The position numbers and the translations under genes were made by a program. Below are positions 43,205 to 51,570 of a DNA stretch of 64,000 nt, piece after piece. The notes beneath the pieces are model-generated. The model saw nothing but the letters and a program-made list of their open reading frames with translations, was not told where the DNA came from and did no database searches. The stretch comes from Oscillospiraceae bacterium (GTDB lineage: Bacteria > Bacillota > Clostridia > Oscillospirales > Acutalibacteraceae): positions 81,296-145,295 of the forward strand of contig SVNZ01000004.1 of the NCBI GenBank assembly GCA_015066595.1. The letters run 5' to 3'. The first letter of the stretch is position 1. Every line of letters begins with the position of its first letter.

Positions 43205-44617
43205 ATGTTTAGTGAAAACTATGAAGAAAACAGACGTCTTTTAAAAGAAGCTTTGCGCAGTGACCAGTGCTTTGACATCATCGAGAGAAAAATCACATTA
43301 CAACAAAAACAAGCTGTTATGTTCTATATCGACGGTTTTGTAAAAGACGATACAATGGAACACATTATGGAATATTTCTACCAGAACACAAGTGACGATA
43401 TCGCAAAAGACGCACGTACCTTTGCTTCATACTGTGTGCCTTATGTAGAGGTCGATGTTATGGGCGACATCAATATGGTAGTCAAAAACGTACTATCCGG
43501 TGTTTCGTGCATTATGGTGGACGGTTTTAGAGAATGTGTTATGCTCGATATGCGAACCTACCCTCAGCGTTCAACCTCTGAGCCACAAGACGACAAGGTG
43601 CTCAGGGGTAGTAAAGATGGTTTTGTGGAAACGCTGATTTTCAACTGTGCGCTTATCAGAAGACGTATCCGTGACCCAAAATTCACTACCACAGTGCTCT
43701 CCGCCGGGAAATCATCACAAACCGATATTGTACTGTGCTATATGGATGACAAGGTAGACAAAACCCTGCTCAACACACTCAAAAAAAAGATAGAAAACCT
43801 GGATATAGAATCTCTCTCAATGAACCAACAAAGTCTTATTGAGGCATTATATCCTAAAAAGTGGTACAACCCTTTCCCAAAAGTCAAATACACAGAGCGA
43901 CCTGATGTCGCCGCAGCAGTATGTTTAAAAGGTAGCATTGTAATTTTAGTTGACAACTCACCGTCAGCTTTGCTTTTGCCGACTTCTATTTTCGAAGTAC
44001 TCGAAGAAGCCGATGACTACTACTTTCCACCTATCACAGGCACATATATAAGAATAGCCAGATATCTAATCACGTTTGTGTCAGTACTGCTCACGCCTTT
44101 GTGGCTACTTGCAGTCCAAAATCCCGATGCTGTGCCAGAGGTTTTTCAGTTTGTTATCCCTGATATGCAAAACGTCAACATCTCAATTTTCTGGCAGCTC
44201 ATACTGATAGAAATCGGTATTGACGGACTACGACTTGCAGCACTCAACACGCCTGACAGCCTGTCCGCATCACTTTCTATTATTGGTGCTCTCGCATTCT
44301 CGGAATTTGCTATTGACTCGGGTTGGTTTTCGATGGAAGTTATCCTGTATATGGCGTTTGTTACTATCGCAAACTACAGCCAACCAAGCTACGAACTCGG
44401 CTACAGCCTGAAGTTTATGCGAGTTATTCTGCTGATTCTGACAAGGATATTCAACTTCTGGGGCTTTGCTGGTGGCATTCTTTTGAACATTGTTTTACTC
44501 TTTACAAACAAAACCCTTTCCGGCAAAAGCTATATGTATCCACTCTTTCCACTTCATCCAAAAGAGTTATTATACAAACTCACTCGTATTCGTCCTTCAT
44601 CTAATAAAACAACTTAA
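43205..44617 (+). CDS. GerA-family spore germination protein (GerA/SpoVAF type)
   Basis: 470 aa, ATG behind TTAGGACAG. Soluble N-terminal domain about 1-270 (MFYIDGFVKDDTMEHIMEYF; GFRECVMLDMRTYPQRSTSEP), then four to five membrane helices about 280-450 with PTSIFEVLEEADDYYFPPITGTYIRIARYL at the junction. GerA proteins form nutrient-receptor subunits in the inner spore membrane; SpoVAF is a close relative. No GerB- or GerC-like gene follows, so SpoVAF-like use or an orphan subunit is likely. It ends 17 bases inside the convergent spmB. Confidence 0.88.
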   Translation: MFSENYEENRRLLKEALRSDQCFDIIERKITLQQKQAVMFYIDGFVKDDTMEHIMEYFYQNTSDDIAKDARTFASYCVPYVEVDVMGDINMVVKNVLSGVSCIMVDGFRECVMLDMRTYPQRSTSEPQDDKVLRGSKDGFVETLIFNCALIRRRIRDPKFTTTVLSAGKSSQTDIVLCYMDDKVDKTLLNTLKKKIENLDIESLSMNQQSLIEALYPKKWYNPFPKVKYTERPDVAAAVCLKGSIVILVDNSPSALLLPTSIFEVLEEADDYYFPPITGTYIRIARYLITFVSVLLTPLWLLAVQNPDAVPEVFQFVIPDMQNVNISIFWQLILIEIGIDGLRLAALNTPDSLSASLSIIGALAFSEFAIDSGWFSMEVILYMAFVTIANYSQPSYELGYSLKFMRVILLILTRIFNFWGFAGGILLNIVLLFTNKTLSGKSYMYPLFPLHPKELLYKLTRIRPSSNKTT

Positions 44618-45107
44618 CACTTACTACTGCTATAACTGCAGCTGTAAAATCCGCCATAAGCGAAGCAAAAAGCGTATGGCGGATTTTCTTTATGCCTACA
44701 GCGCCATAGTACATGGTTATTGCATAAAATGTGGTTTCTGTAGAACCTGCTATCACACTGGCACATCGTCCTACAAAGCTGTCAGGGCCACTGGTTCTTA
44801 ACACCTGATTTAGCAGTGCTGTTGACCCACCGCCCGACACAGGTCGAAGTATAGTCATCGGCAAAAGCTCACTTGGAAAGCCTATTTTTGAAAACAGCGG
44901 TGACAGCGCATCGCACACAGCTGTGAGTGCTCCACTTGCTTTTAGCATACTAACGGATACGATGAGCCCTATAAGCGTGGGGGCAATATTAAAAAGCGTT
45001 TTTATCCCGTCCCTCGCACCGTCAGTGAAAGCTTCAAAAACATTCACTTTTTTTACCAGTGCGTATGACAGCACAAACGCAATAACAATCGGCATCACAA
45101 GTTCCAT
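44601..45107 (-). CDS. spmB: spore maturation protein B
   Basis: 168 aa, membrane protein with the nucleoside-recognition (gate) pattern; FTDGARDGIKTLFNIAPTLIGLIVSVSMLKASG, then MTILRPVSGGGSTALL and GSTETTFYAITMYYGAVGI are typical for SpmB. Together with SpmA it is needed for normal spore-core dehydration in Bacillus. AGGGAGG precedes the ATG; it overlaps the end of spmA by 13 bases. Confidence 0.93.
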   Translation of the reverse strand: MELVMPIVIAFVLSYALVKKVNVFEAFTDGARDGIKTLFNIAPTLIGLIVSVSMLKASGALTAVCDALSPLFSKIGFPSELLPMTILRPVSGGGSTALLNQVLRTSGPDSFVGRCASVIAGSTETTFYAITMYYGAVGIKKIRHTLFASLMADFTAAVIAVVSVKLFY

Positions 45108-45685
45108 TTTTTCCTCCCTATTTTGCTACATAGCCTTGATACTGTCAGCCCCACCGTAAGAGCGATAACTGACGTTACCCACACACAGAATATTATGTCA
45201 AAAGGTGATGTCGACCCCAAGACCGAGCGCATTGTCGCAACATTAGTCGGCAAAAGCTGAATAGACGCTGTGTTCATCACAACAAAAGTCACCATACTGT
45301 CACTTGCTTCATCACTGAGCAAATCTTTTTTCAGCTCTTTCATAGCACTGAGTCCAAAAGGTGTTGCTGCATTTGACAATCCAAGCAAATTTGCACTCAC
45401 ATTCATACATATGTACTGAAAAGCCTTGCTGTCTTTTTTTACATCAGGAAACAGCTTTTTCAGCAGTGGAGAAAAAAGCTTTGCAAGCTTATCAGTGAGC
45501 CTTGATTTTCTTGCAACCTCCATCACCCCTGACCACAGGCACATCATACCACTCATCATAACAAGTAGCTCCACTGCTTCACTTGCACCATCTAGCATCG
45601 ACTGTGATAACTCCTGTGTACTCGAGAATATCACAGAGCACACAACAGAGATAACTATCATAAACACAAATATGTACGAGAGCAT
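45095..45685 (-). CDS. spmA: spore maturation protein A
   Basis: 196 aa from the ATG at 45685, behind AAAGGTGG; a GTG nine bases upstream is inside that ribosome site. Membrane protein with the SpmA motifs AVELLVMMSGMMCLWSGVMEVARKSRLTDKLAKLFSPLLKKLFP and NVSANLLGLSNAATPFGLSAMKEL. First gene of spmAB. Confidence 0.94.
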   Translation of the reverse strand: MLSYIFVFMIVISVVCSVIFSSTQELSQSMLDGASEAVELLVMMSGMMCLWSGVMEVARKSRLTDKLAKLFSPLLKKLFPDVKKDSKAFQYICMNVSANLLGLSNAATPFGLSAMKELKKDLLSDEASDSMVTFVVMNTASIQLLPTNVATMRSVLGSTSPFDIIFCVWVTSVIALTVGLTVSRLCSKIGRKKWNL

Positions 45686-45750
45686 ATTTACCACCTTTTG
45701 CTAAATTTATCAGTTTTTATCGAATTCACTAATATTTTGACAGAAATTTG

Positions 45751-45779
45751 TTGACACAGAAATCAGCATTTGTTAGAAT
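45751..45779 (+). promoter_or_regulatory. sigma-A promoter of the AbrB-family regulator
   Basis: TTGACA (45751-45756), 17-base spacer, TAGAAT (45774-45779). A strong match located 34 bases before the start codon. Confidence 0.8.
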
Positions 45780-45812
45780 GAAATTGAAGTAATAAAAGAA
45801 AGGATGGAATAT

Positions 45813-46055
45813 ATGAAACCGGCAGGCTTTATACTGAAAATTGACCAACTCGGACGTATTGTTATCCCTAAACCTATCCGCAAAAAATACGACCTGGAAC
45901 TCGGCGACAGTCTTGAGCTGTTCAACGAGGCTGACGGTATTTTGATGAAAAAATACTGTATGACTTGTGCTTTTTGCGGTAGTGACGATGACCTTGTAAA
46001 ATTCAAGGAAAAAACCATCTGCGAAAAATGTCTTAAGGAACTCAAGGATATTTGA
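45813..46055 (+). CDS. AbrB/SpoVT-family regulator with C-terminal zinc ribbon
   Basis: 80 aa from the ATG at 45813, eight bases after AAAGGA; the ATG at 45804 has none. The N-terminal swapped-hairpin DNA-binding domain (KIDQLGRIVIPKPIRKKYDLELGDSLELF) is the AbrB/SpoVT fold. Residues about 53-75 hold CAFCGSDD and CEKC, a four-Cys zinc ribbon. AbrB proteins control growth-phase transitions and spore development. Its promoter is housekeeping-type, so it is probably made during growth. Confidence 0.85.
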   Translation: MKPAGFILKIDQLGRIVIPKPIRKKYDLELGDSLELFNEADGILMKKYCMTCAFCGSDDDLVKFKEKTICEKCLKELKDI

Positions 46056-46112
46056 CCCTTTGTACAATATATATTTTTATTTGAAAATTATTCTTAGTTA
46101 GGAGCATTTATT

Positions 46113-46601
46113 ATGAAGAGAACTGATAAGAAAAACTACTACCTTGATATTGCTGAAACTGTACTTGAGCGTGGCACCTGTCTTAGAAGGAACTTCGGTG
46201 CAATCATTGTGAAAAACGATCAGATTGTATCAACAGGTTATGTAGGTGCACCTAGAGGCAGAAAAAACTGTATAGATATGGGCGTATGTGTCAGAGAGCA
46301 AAACAACATTCCACGCGGTGAGCGTTACGAGCTGTGCAGAAGTGTTCACGCTGAAGCTAACGCTATCATCCACGCTTCTCGTGATGCTATGATCGGCTCC
46401 ACACTTTATCTTGTAGGTAAAGACGCAAAAACAGGTGCGTATGTAGAAAATGCTTGTGCTTGCTCTATGTGTAAGCGTATGATCATCAACGCAGGCATAA
46501 AGAAAGTTATCATCCGCAACACCAAGGATAGATTCACTGCTCTTTATGTTGATGAGTGGGTACAAAACGACGAGTCGCTCGACGCAACACTCGGTTACTG
46601 A
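46113..46601 (+). CDS. deoxycytidylate (dCMP) deaminase family protein, ComEB-like
   Basis: 162 aa, TAGGAGC before the ATG. The zinc-dependent deaminase site is clear: HAEANAI (His ligand and catalytic Glu) and CACSMCKRMI (two Cys ligands). Further DCTD features: GAIIVKNDQIVSTGYVGAPRG near the N-terminus. It converts dCMP to dUMP, feeding thymidylate synthesis. Confidence 0.88.
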   Translation: MKRTDKKNYYLDIAETVLERGTCLRRNFGAIIVKNDQIVSTGYVGAPRGRKNCIDMGVCVREQNNIPRGERYELCRSVHAEANAIIHASRDAMIGSTLYLVGKDAKTGAYVENACACSMCKRMIINAGIKKVIIRNTKDRFTALYVDEWVQNDESLDATLGY

Positions 46602-46606
46602 TAATC

Positions 46607-46637
46607 AAAAGGTCATCGTTTTCGGTGACCTTTTTTT
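46607..46637 (+). terminator. terminator after the dCMP deaminase gene
   Basis: AAAAGGTCA and TGACCTTTTT arms with a 10-base loop, followed by T. Confidence 0.85.
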
Positions 46638-46639
46638 AT

Positions 46640-46668
46640 TTGACCGAATAATTGCAGTATGATAAAAT
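46640..46668 (+). promoter_or_regulatory. sigma-A promoter of the XdhC-family gene
   Basis: TTGACC (46640-46645), 17-base spacer, TAAAAT (46663-46668). It sits directly after the preceding terminator, and rules out the in-frame ATG at 46652 as start. Confidence 0.75.
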
Positions 46669-46684
46669 ATATGTTGGTGATGGT

Positions 46685-47689
46685 ATGAAAGAAATGTACA
46701 AAAATATCTATACACAACTAAGCAACGGACACGATGTAGTTATGTTGAGTTTATATGAAAGCAAAGGCTCAACCCCACGCAAGATGGGCGCAAAAATGGC
46801 ATATTTTGAAGACGGGACAACTCTGGGCACAATCGGCGGCGGAGCTATCGAGTATGATTGTACCCTGCTTGCAAAAGAAGCACTCATCAAACAAAAAAGC
46901 TTTCAGAAAACATATATCCTAAATCACAATGACGCCGAAAACATCGGTATGGTATGTGGCGGAAGTGCGAGCATTTTCTTTCATTATATTGACGCATCAG
47001 ACAGTAAAAATGTTGAGATTTTTAAGAGAATCAACAGTTATATCGACACAAACACAAAGTCGTATCTTATAAGCATATTAGACGAAAACAATGCTCAAAT
47101 CGATGCTTTCGATGACACAAGCAGTCTGCAAAACATCTATCAAAACATCGATGTTGAACTTACTTCTTTTAACACACCACACTACTTTGAAAACAGCAAA
47201 ATCTACATCGAGCCACTCACTGAGTCAGGTGTTGTGTACATCTTCGGCGGAGGTCACGTATCGCAGGCGTTGTGTCCGATGCTCACAGCTACAAACTTTC
47301 GGGTAGTTGTATATGAAGACAACGAAAAATTCGCCTCAAAAAAACTTTTTGGAAACATCGAAAAAGTCGTGAATAAAAGCTTTCTTTGCATCAACGAACA
47401 TATCAATATATGCGAAAACGACTACGCAGTAGTGCTGACCAGAGGCCACAAAAGCGACAACCTTGTACTAAGTCAGATTATGTCGAAGCATCCGTCGTAC
47501 TTAGGTGTTATAGGTAGTAAAAAAAAGGTCCAAGCTATGCACGAGTATCTTTTAACATGCGGTGTTGACAAAGACGATGTAGCACGTATCCACTCACCTA
47601 TCGGCATAGAAATCGGCGCAGTAACTCCTGCTGAAATTGCCATTTCTATCACAGCACAGCTGATACACCACAGAAGCAAAAACAGATAA
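46685..47689 (+). CDS. XdhC/CoxI-family protein
   Basis: 334 aa from the ATG at 46685 behind GGTGATGG. N-terminal XdhC/CoxI domain about 1-75 (VVMLSLYESKGSTPRKMGAKMAYF; GTIGGGAIEYD) and C-terminal Rossmann domain about 185-330 (GVVYIFGGGHVSQALCPML; VLTRGHKSDNLVL; YLGVIGSKKKVQAMHEYL; IHSPIGIEIGAVTPAEIAISI). These proteins load or sulfurate the molybdenum cofactor of xanthine dehydrogenase-type hydroxylases. No such hydroxylase or molybdopterin gene is in the window, so the client is elsewhere or the role differs. Confidence 0.88.
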   Translation: MKEMYKNIYTQLSNGHDVVMLSLYESKGSTPRKMGAKMAYFEDGTTLGTIGGGAIEYDCTLLAKEALIKQKSFQKTYILNHNDAENIGMVCGGSASIFFHYIDASDSKNVEIFKRINSYIDTNTKSYLISILDENNAQIDAFDDTSSLQNIYQNIDVELTSFNTPHYFENSKIYIEPLTESGVVYIFGGGHVSQALCPMLTATNFRVVVYEDNEKFASKKLFGNIEKVVNKSFLCINEHINICENDYAVVLTRGHKSDNLVLSQIMSKHPSYLGVIGSKKKVQAMHEYLLTCGVDKDDVARIHSPIGIEIGAVTPAEIAISITAQLIHHRSKNR

Positions 47690-47698
47690 TTCTTATAG

Positions 47699-47725
47699 CG
47701 GACAGTGTAAAGCTGTCCGTTTTTT
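47699..47725 (+). terminator. terminator after the XdhC-family gene
   Basis: CGGACAG and CTGTCCG form a 7-bp stem followed by six T. Confidence 0.88.
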
Positions 47726-47857
47726 ATTACAGATTTTTCTTCTCATAAGAAAAAGTGTTTTTCACAAAATACTATTACAACGTCAAAGTAATTTCTTTTT
47801 CGTTGTTTATCTATAAAATATTTTATGTAAAAATAATAGGAAAAGGAGAAGAAAATC

Positions 47858-48049
47858 ATGTCAAAGAACTCTATCGTAGTTCCAGAAGCTAAAGAAGCTT
47901 TGGAGCGTTTCAAGATGGAAGCTGCTCAGGAAGTAGGCGTAAACCTCAAGCAGGGCTATAACGGTGACATCACTGCACGTCAGGCAGGTTCAGTCGGCGG
48001 CCAGATGGTTAAAAAGATGATCGAATCATACGAAAACAGCTTAAAGTAA
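47858..48049 (+). CDS. alpha/beta-type small acid-soluble spore protein
   Basis: 63 aa with AAAAGGAGAAG before the ATG. SASPs coat and protect spore DNA. Family pattern: IVVPEAKEALERFKMEAAQEVGV (GPR cleavage region around MEAA) and GDITARQAGSVGGQMVKKMIESYE. Its protease, GPR, is encoded at 16715-17599. Expression should be forespore-specific; I see no convincing sigma-G promoter by eye. Confidence 0.93.
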   Translation: MSKNSIVVPEAKEALERFKMEAAQEVGVNLKQGYNGDITARQAGSVGGQMVKKMIESYENSLK

Positions 48050-48065
48050 ACAACTTTAACTATAA

Positions 48066-48093
48066 AAAGGGGCTACCCAAACGGGTAGCCCCT
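48066..48093. terminator. strong hairpin after the SASP gene
   Basis: AAGGGGCTACCC and GGGTAGCCCCTT are perfect 12-base arms around AAAC. T run is poor on the plus strand but good on the minus strand, so it may terminate the SASP transcript by strength alone or block opposite transcription. Confidence 0.75.
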
Positions 48094-48178
48094 TGCTGTG
48101 TTATTCACAGCTTGACAATAAAACACATATATGAATATAATTAAATCATTATATATACTGGAGCGTAAGAGCATAAAT

Positions 48179-49354
48179 ATGAAAAAAGCATCATGTATTA
48201 TTATATCCTTATTAATAATAACAGCCGCATCGTTAGCCACCTTTGCGTCACAAATAATGTCAATCAAAACAGGGGACATTGATAGTGATGGCAATATAAC
48301 AATAGTAGATGCTACTTTTATACAAAGACATTGCGCAGAAATTATACTCCTAAGTTCGCAACAGCTATCTGCTAGCGACACCGACTGCGATAGCAAAATC
48401 ACAGTTTTAGATGCTACATATATCCAATTCTTTTTGGCTCAGTTCATTTCAGAACTCCCACATAAAAGCAATGATCCATCTATACAACCAACTCAAACGT
48501 CCACAGACGCCACATGCAAATATGCAGATTACTTTTCTCAAGATAAACGAGTTGTTTTTATTGGTGACAGCTTTACTCAAGGACTTGGAAGTTCAGACTA
48601 CGTACTATACGAAACAACTGACAATAACTACAACAGCATTATAGTAACAGGCAATGGCCCTGAATATGGTATAAAGAACAATATACCTCAATATGTAATA
48701 GGAACAAAGTTATACCAGACTAATGCAAAACAATGGTATGAATCAATCGACGGTAACGGTTATGCTCATAATATGATAAAAATACTCAATGAAAACTTTT
48801 CCTGTTGTGCAAAAAACCACGGTATGTCCGGAATAACATCTGGAACGTTGCTCAAACAGATAATGAACACATCTAATACAGAGCTTGATTTAAGCGGTCT
48901 GAAAACTGATGCCGAAGGAAATGTCAAAATTTTCTCTGGTTTAACAAATGGATTTGATACAGTGTTTCTCACTATTGGTGGCAACGATAGAAGTTTTGAA
49001 GATATAGATGGTGGAAAAACTGCAATAGAACAATTTGAGTATAACCTGAATTATATCGTTAGTTCACTGAAAGATGATAATAAAAATATAATACTTATGT
49101 CTATGACTCCTTGTAAAGACGATTACAAAGTAAATATCCCGATGAAAGAAATCGATGAAACTATCGAAAAGGTCGCACAAAAATATGATGTTGTGTTCAT
49201 TTCCATATACAAAGATATGCTTGATTACTGCAAAAGAACAAATACCGACATCGATACTCTCAGACACTCTGATGGATTGCATCCTAATAACAAAGGCTAT
49301 GAAGTAGTGACCTCTATCATCTGTAAAAATTTAGGTATATACTATAACAACTAA
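48179..49354 (+). CDS. secreted SGNH/GDSL-type esterase with N-terminal dockerin
   Basis: 391 aa from the ATG at 48179; the ribosome site is weak and an ATG at 48131 is less likely since it precedes the signal peptide by 16 residues. Signal peptide about 1-23; dockerin about 30-90 immediately after it (DIDSDGNITIVD, DTDCDSKITVLD); Thr-rich linker; SGNH hydrolase about 115-390 with block I FIGDSFTQGLGS (catalytic Ser), Gly in NHGMSG, block III TIGGNDRSF and block V SDGLHPNNKGYE (Asp and His). Likely a carbohydrate or lipid deacylase brought to the scaffold. The gene is AT-rich compared with its neighbours. Confidence 0.86.
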   Translation: MKKASCIIISLLIITAASLATFASQIMSIKTGDIDSDGNITIVDATFIQRHCAEIILLSSQQLSASDTDCDSKITVLDATYIQFFLAQFISELPHKSNDPSIQPTQTSTDATCKYADYFSQDKRVVFIGDSFTQGLGSSDYVLYETTDNNYNSIIVTGNGPEYGIKNNIPQYVIGTKLYQTNAKQWYESIDGNGYAHNMIKILNENFSCCAKNHGMSGITSGTLLKQIMNTSNTELDLSGLKTDAEGNVKIFSGLTNGFDTVFLTIGGNDRSFEDIDGGKTAIEQFEYNLNYIVSSLKDDNKNIILMSMTPCKDDYKVNIPMKEIDETIEKVAQKYDVVFISIYKDMLDYCKRTNTDIDTLRHSDGLHPNNKGYEVVTSIICKNLGIYYNN

Positions 49355-49361
49355 AATACAC

Positions 49362-49396
49362 AAAAAAACACCCCAAGAAAACTTGGGGTGTTTTTT
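49362..49396. terminator. bidirectional terminator between convergent dockerin genes
   Basis: AAAAAACACCCCAAG, four-base loop, CTTGGGGTGTTTTTT: 15-base perfect arms with T runs in both directions. Confidence 0.92.
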
Positions 49397-49406
49397 GTAT
49401 GAATAA

Positions 49407-51323
49407 TTAACCATTAACTACGGTTCCGATACCATGCGGGTCTTCGTATGCAGCAAGGTATCTCTGAATAAGAGTAGCGTCTACAACTTCAAGGAAACCA
49501 TTTTTGTCGCAGTCAGCTGCAGTTTCGTTGATTTCGCTCTTAGAGATAATCTCAGCGAGAACTCTCTGGATAGCTGTTGCATCCATGATGCTGATTTTGT
49601 TGTTACCGTCACTGTCACCGATCATATATGATGGTGTAGCATCCGGAGTTGTTTCAGTAGGTGTTGTAGGCTGAGTCTCAGGAACAGTTGGCTGTGTTGG
49701 CTGAGTAGGCTGTGTTGGCTGAGTAGGCTTTGGTGTTGAACCACCTTCTAAAGCTTTACCGATTCTTGCAAGCGGTACTGTGATGTGGTCAGAGTCTTCT
49801 TTTTCCATTGAGCTTGAAGGGTCCTTTGAGTACTCTTTTTCAGCATTGTCCCATGTTGAAGGGTCAGCAGGGAGTGTGTTCATAGCAGAAGTACCGAAAG
49901 TAGATATCTTCATAACGCCGATACCGTTACTTGTGAGCTCAGCTGCAGAAATGCCGAGCAAGTCAAGCGGTATAGACATCTCATAGAACATATCGATCTT
50001 TTTGTTGTGCTTCATACCAGCTTCATAGAAATTAACCCATTTGCTTGTAGAATCGAGCGTGTCGCCTGATACACGGTTGTTCCAAGAGCCATGACCCTTG
50101 TCAACGCCCCAGAGCTCTGTTGAGATAGTGTCGTTGCCATATGCGAGCTTGATTGCAGAATACTTTGTATCGTCGTACACGATTTTGCCCTCGTCGTTTG
50201 CTTTGTAAACGAAAGGACCGTTAGAAGCGTTTGTAGAGTAAGCGATTACTGTATCGATGTTAGCGTCAATAGTAGTACCTGTATCCCATACTGTACCACC
50301 TGATTCAACAGTACCATCACCCTCAATTTCAGGGTCGATACTCAAATAAAGGAAGAATGGGAGGTTATAAATCCACAGATTGCCCTGTGTGAGTGGGAAG
50401 TCATCACCAGGAGCTACTGAGTCCTGAACGTTAGCCATTTCCCACATAAGATAGAGGTTAGAGTTGTCCCATGCTGCATACAGAGCATAGTCATCAATAG
50501 GGATTTCGTGCATTGAGCTGTCACGATATACACGTGGGTCATCATTAGCAACGCCCTGAGCAATCAGCATGGAGCTGTCCCAGTCAGAGATAGAACCGTC
50601 AATTGAGATAGAAGCCTGCTTACCAACCTGACCGTCAGGATTAGTAGCATAGTAACCGTCAAGTGCAGGAGCTGTTGAACCGTCACCGTCTACAACGCCT
50701 GCCTCTTTCTTTGTGTATGTATAAGTTTCTGTTACTGTACCGTTTTTGTTAGTAGCTGTTACGGTAATAGTAGTTGTAGAGCCAAAAGCTACACCACTAC
50801 CTACTGTAACCACAGCAGAATCCGTGAAAGAAACAGCAGGCTTACCATCTACTGAGTATGATGCAGATTCAGCAAAGTTTACTGTGATAGTAACATCTAA
50901 AGTGTCTGATTTGAAAGAAGAACCGCTTTTCTTTGATGCTGCGATTACAGGCATTGCAGAAGAAGGATCGTGAAGCGCCCAAGCACTTGTCTTTGCATCG
51001 TAGATATACTTGTCACCAGGAATATCAAGGTCATCTGTCTGATTTGAGCCACCGCTTGTATTGAAGATAATGCAGTTATTACCTGCAGGAACTTCAATAG
51101 AGAAGATGTTGTCACCCAGAGATGTCATCGCTGTACCCGGCCAAGCTACAGGACCACTACCGCCCTTTGGCCAGTAGTATGCGTTCACCTGTGACCAACC
51201 GTTACTTCTGTAATAAACTGTGATTGAATCAGCTGCGTTTGCTGTAAGTACCACTGTACAAAGGCTCGCTAAAATAACGAGTGACAGCAAAAGGCTGAGC
51301 ATTCTTTTGCTTATTTTTTTCAT
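49407..51323 (-). CDS. CBM26 starch-binding dockerin protein with a large beta-sandwich domain
   Basis: 638 aa from the ATG at 51323, eight bases after AGGAG (the ATG six bases upstream is only two away). Signal peptide about 1-29; CBM26 about 33-120 (VNAYYWPKGG, WPGTAMT, IIFNTSGGS); Ig-like/chitobiase-type domain about 125-210; a beta-sandwich binding domain about 225-535 (ASISIDGSISDWD; DDYALYAAWDNSNLYLMWEM), similar to CBM9/DOMON-like modules; Thr/Pro/Gln linker; dockerin about 573-638 (DSDGNNKISIMD, DCDKNGFLEVVD). No catalytic residues seen. Probably another starch-adherence subunit. Its upstream region lacks the palindrome of the CBM-amylase operons. Confidence 0.85.
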   Translation of the reverse strand: MKKISKRMLSLLLSLVILASLCTVVLTANAADSITVYYRSNGWSQVNAYYWPKGGSGPVAWPGTAMTSLGDNIFSIEVPAGNNCIIFNTSGGSNQTDDLDIPGDKYIYDAKTSAWALHDPSSAMPVIAASKKSGSSFKSDTLDVTITVNFAESASYSVDGKPAVSFTDSAVVTVGSGVAFGSTTTITVTATNKNGTVTETYTYTKKEAGVVDGDGSTAPALDGYYATNPDGQVGKQASISIDGSISDWDSSMLIAQGVANDDPRVYRDSSMHEIPIDDYALYAAWDNSNLYLMWEMANVQDSVAPGDDFPLTQGNLWIYNLPFFLYLSIDPEIEGDGTVESGGTVWDTGTTIDANIDTVIAYSTNASNGPFVYKANDEGKIVYDDTKYSAIKLAYGNDTISTELWGVDKGHGSWNNRVSGDTLDSTSKWVNFYEAGMKHNKKIDMFYEMSIPLDLLGISAAELTSNGIGVMKISTFGTSAMNTLPADPSTWDNAEKEYSKDPSSSMEKEDSDHITVPLARIGKALEGGSTPKPTQPTQPTQPTQPTVPETQPTTPTETTPDATPSYMIGDSDGNNKISIMDATAIQRVLAEIISKSEINETAADCDKNGFLEVVDATLIQRYLAAYEDPHGIGTVVNG

Positions 51324-51510
51324 TTTCATTTCTCCTAAAATCAAATTTGATTTTTGAACACACACCAGTATGCCCACAAAACATCGATTTTAATTGTATA
51401 GTAAAATATTGCTTATTTCAATTCAAAGTATATATAAAAGCAAATAAAGGTAAGTAAAAAACAAAAAATGTCAACTGCATAAGCCTCAACAGCTCAAAGT
51501 CCTCCATATC

Positions 51511-51538
51511 TTGACAACAATTTTGCAAAGCTTATAAT
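51511..51538 (+). promoter_or_regulatory. sigma-A type promoter of the dockerin-phosphoesterase gene
   Basis: TTGACA (51511-51516), 16-base spacer, TATAAT (51533-51538), about 30 bases before the start. Confidence 0.78.
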
Positions 51539-51570
51539 ATAGTTATAATTATTAAAGAGGAGGTGTTTGT

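Noticed and set aside
45729..46067. Overlapping minus-strand ORFs opposite the AbrB-type regulator
   Set aside because: They lie over a conserved DNA-binding protein with a clear promoter; no ribosome site on the minus strand.
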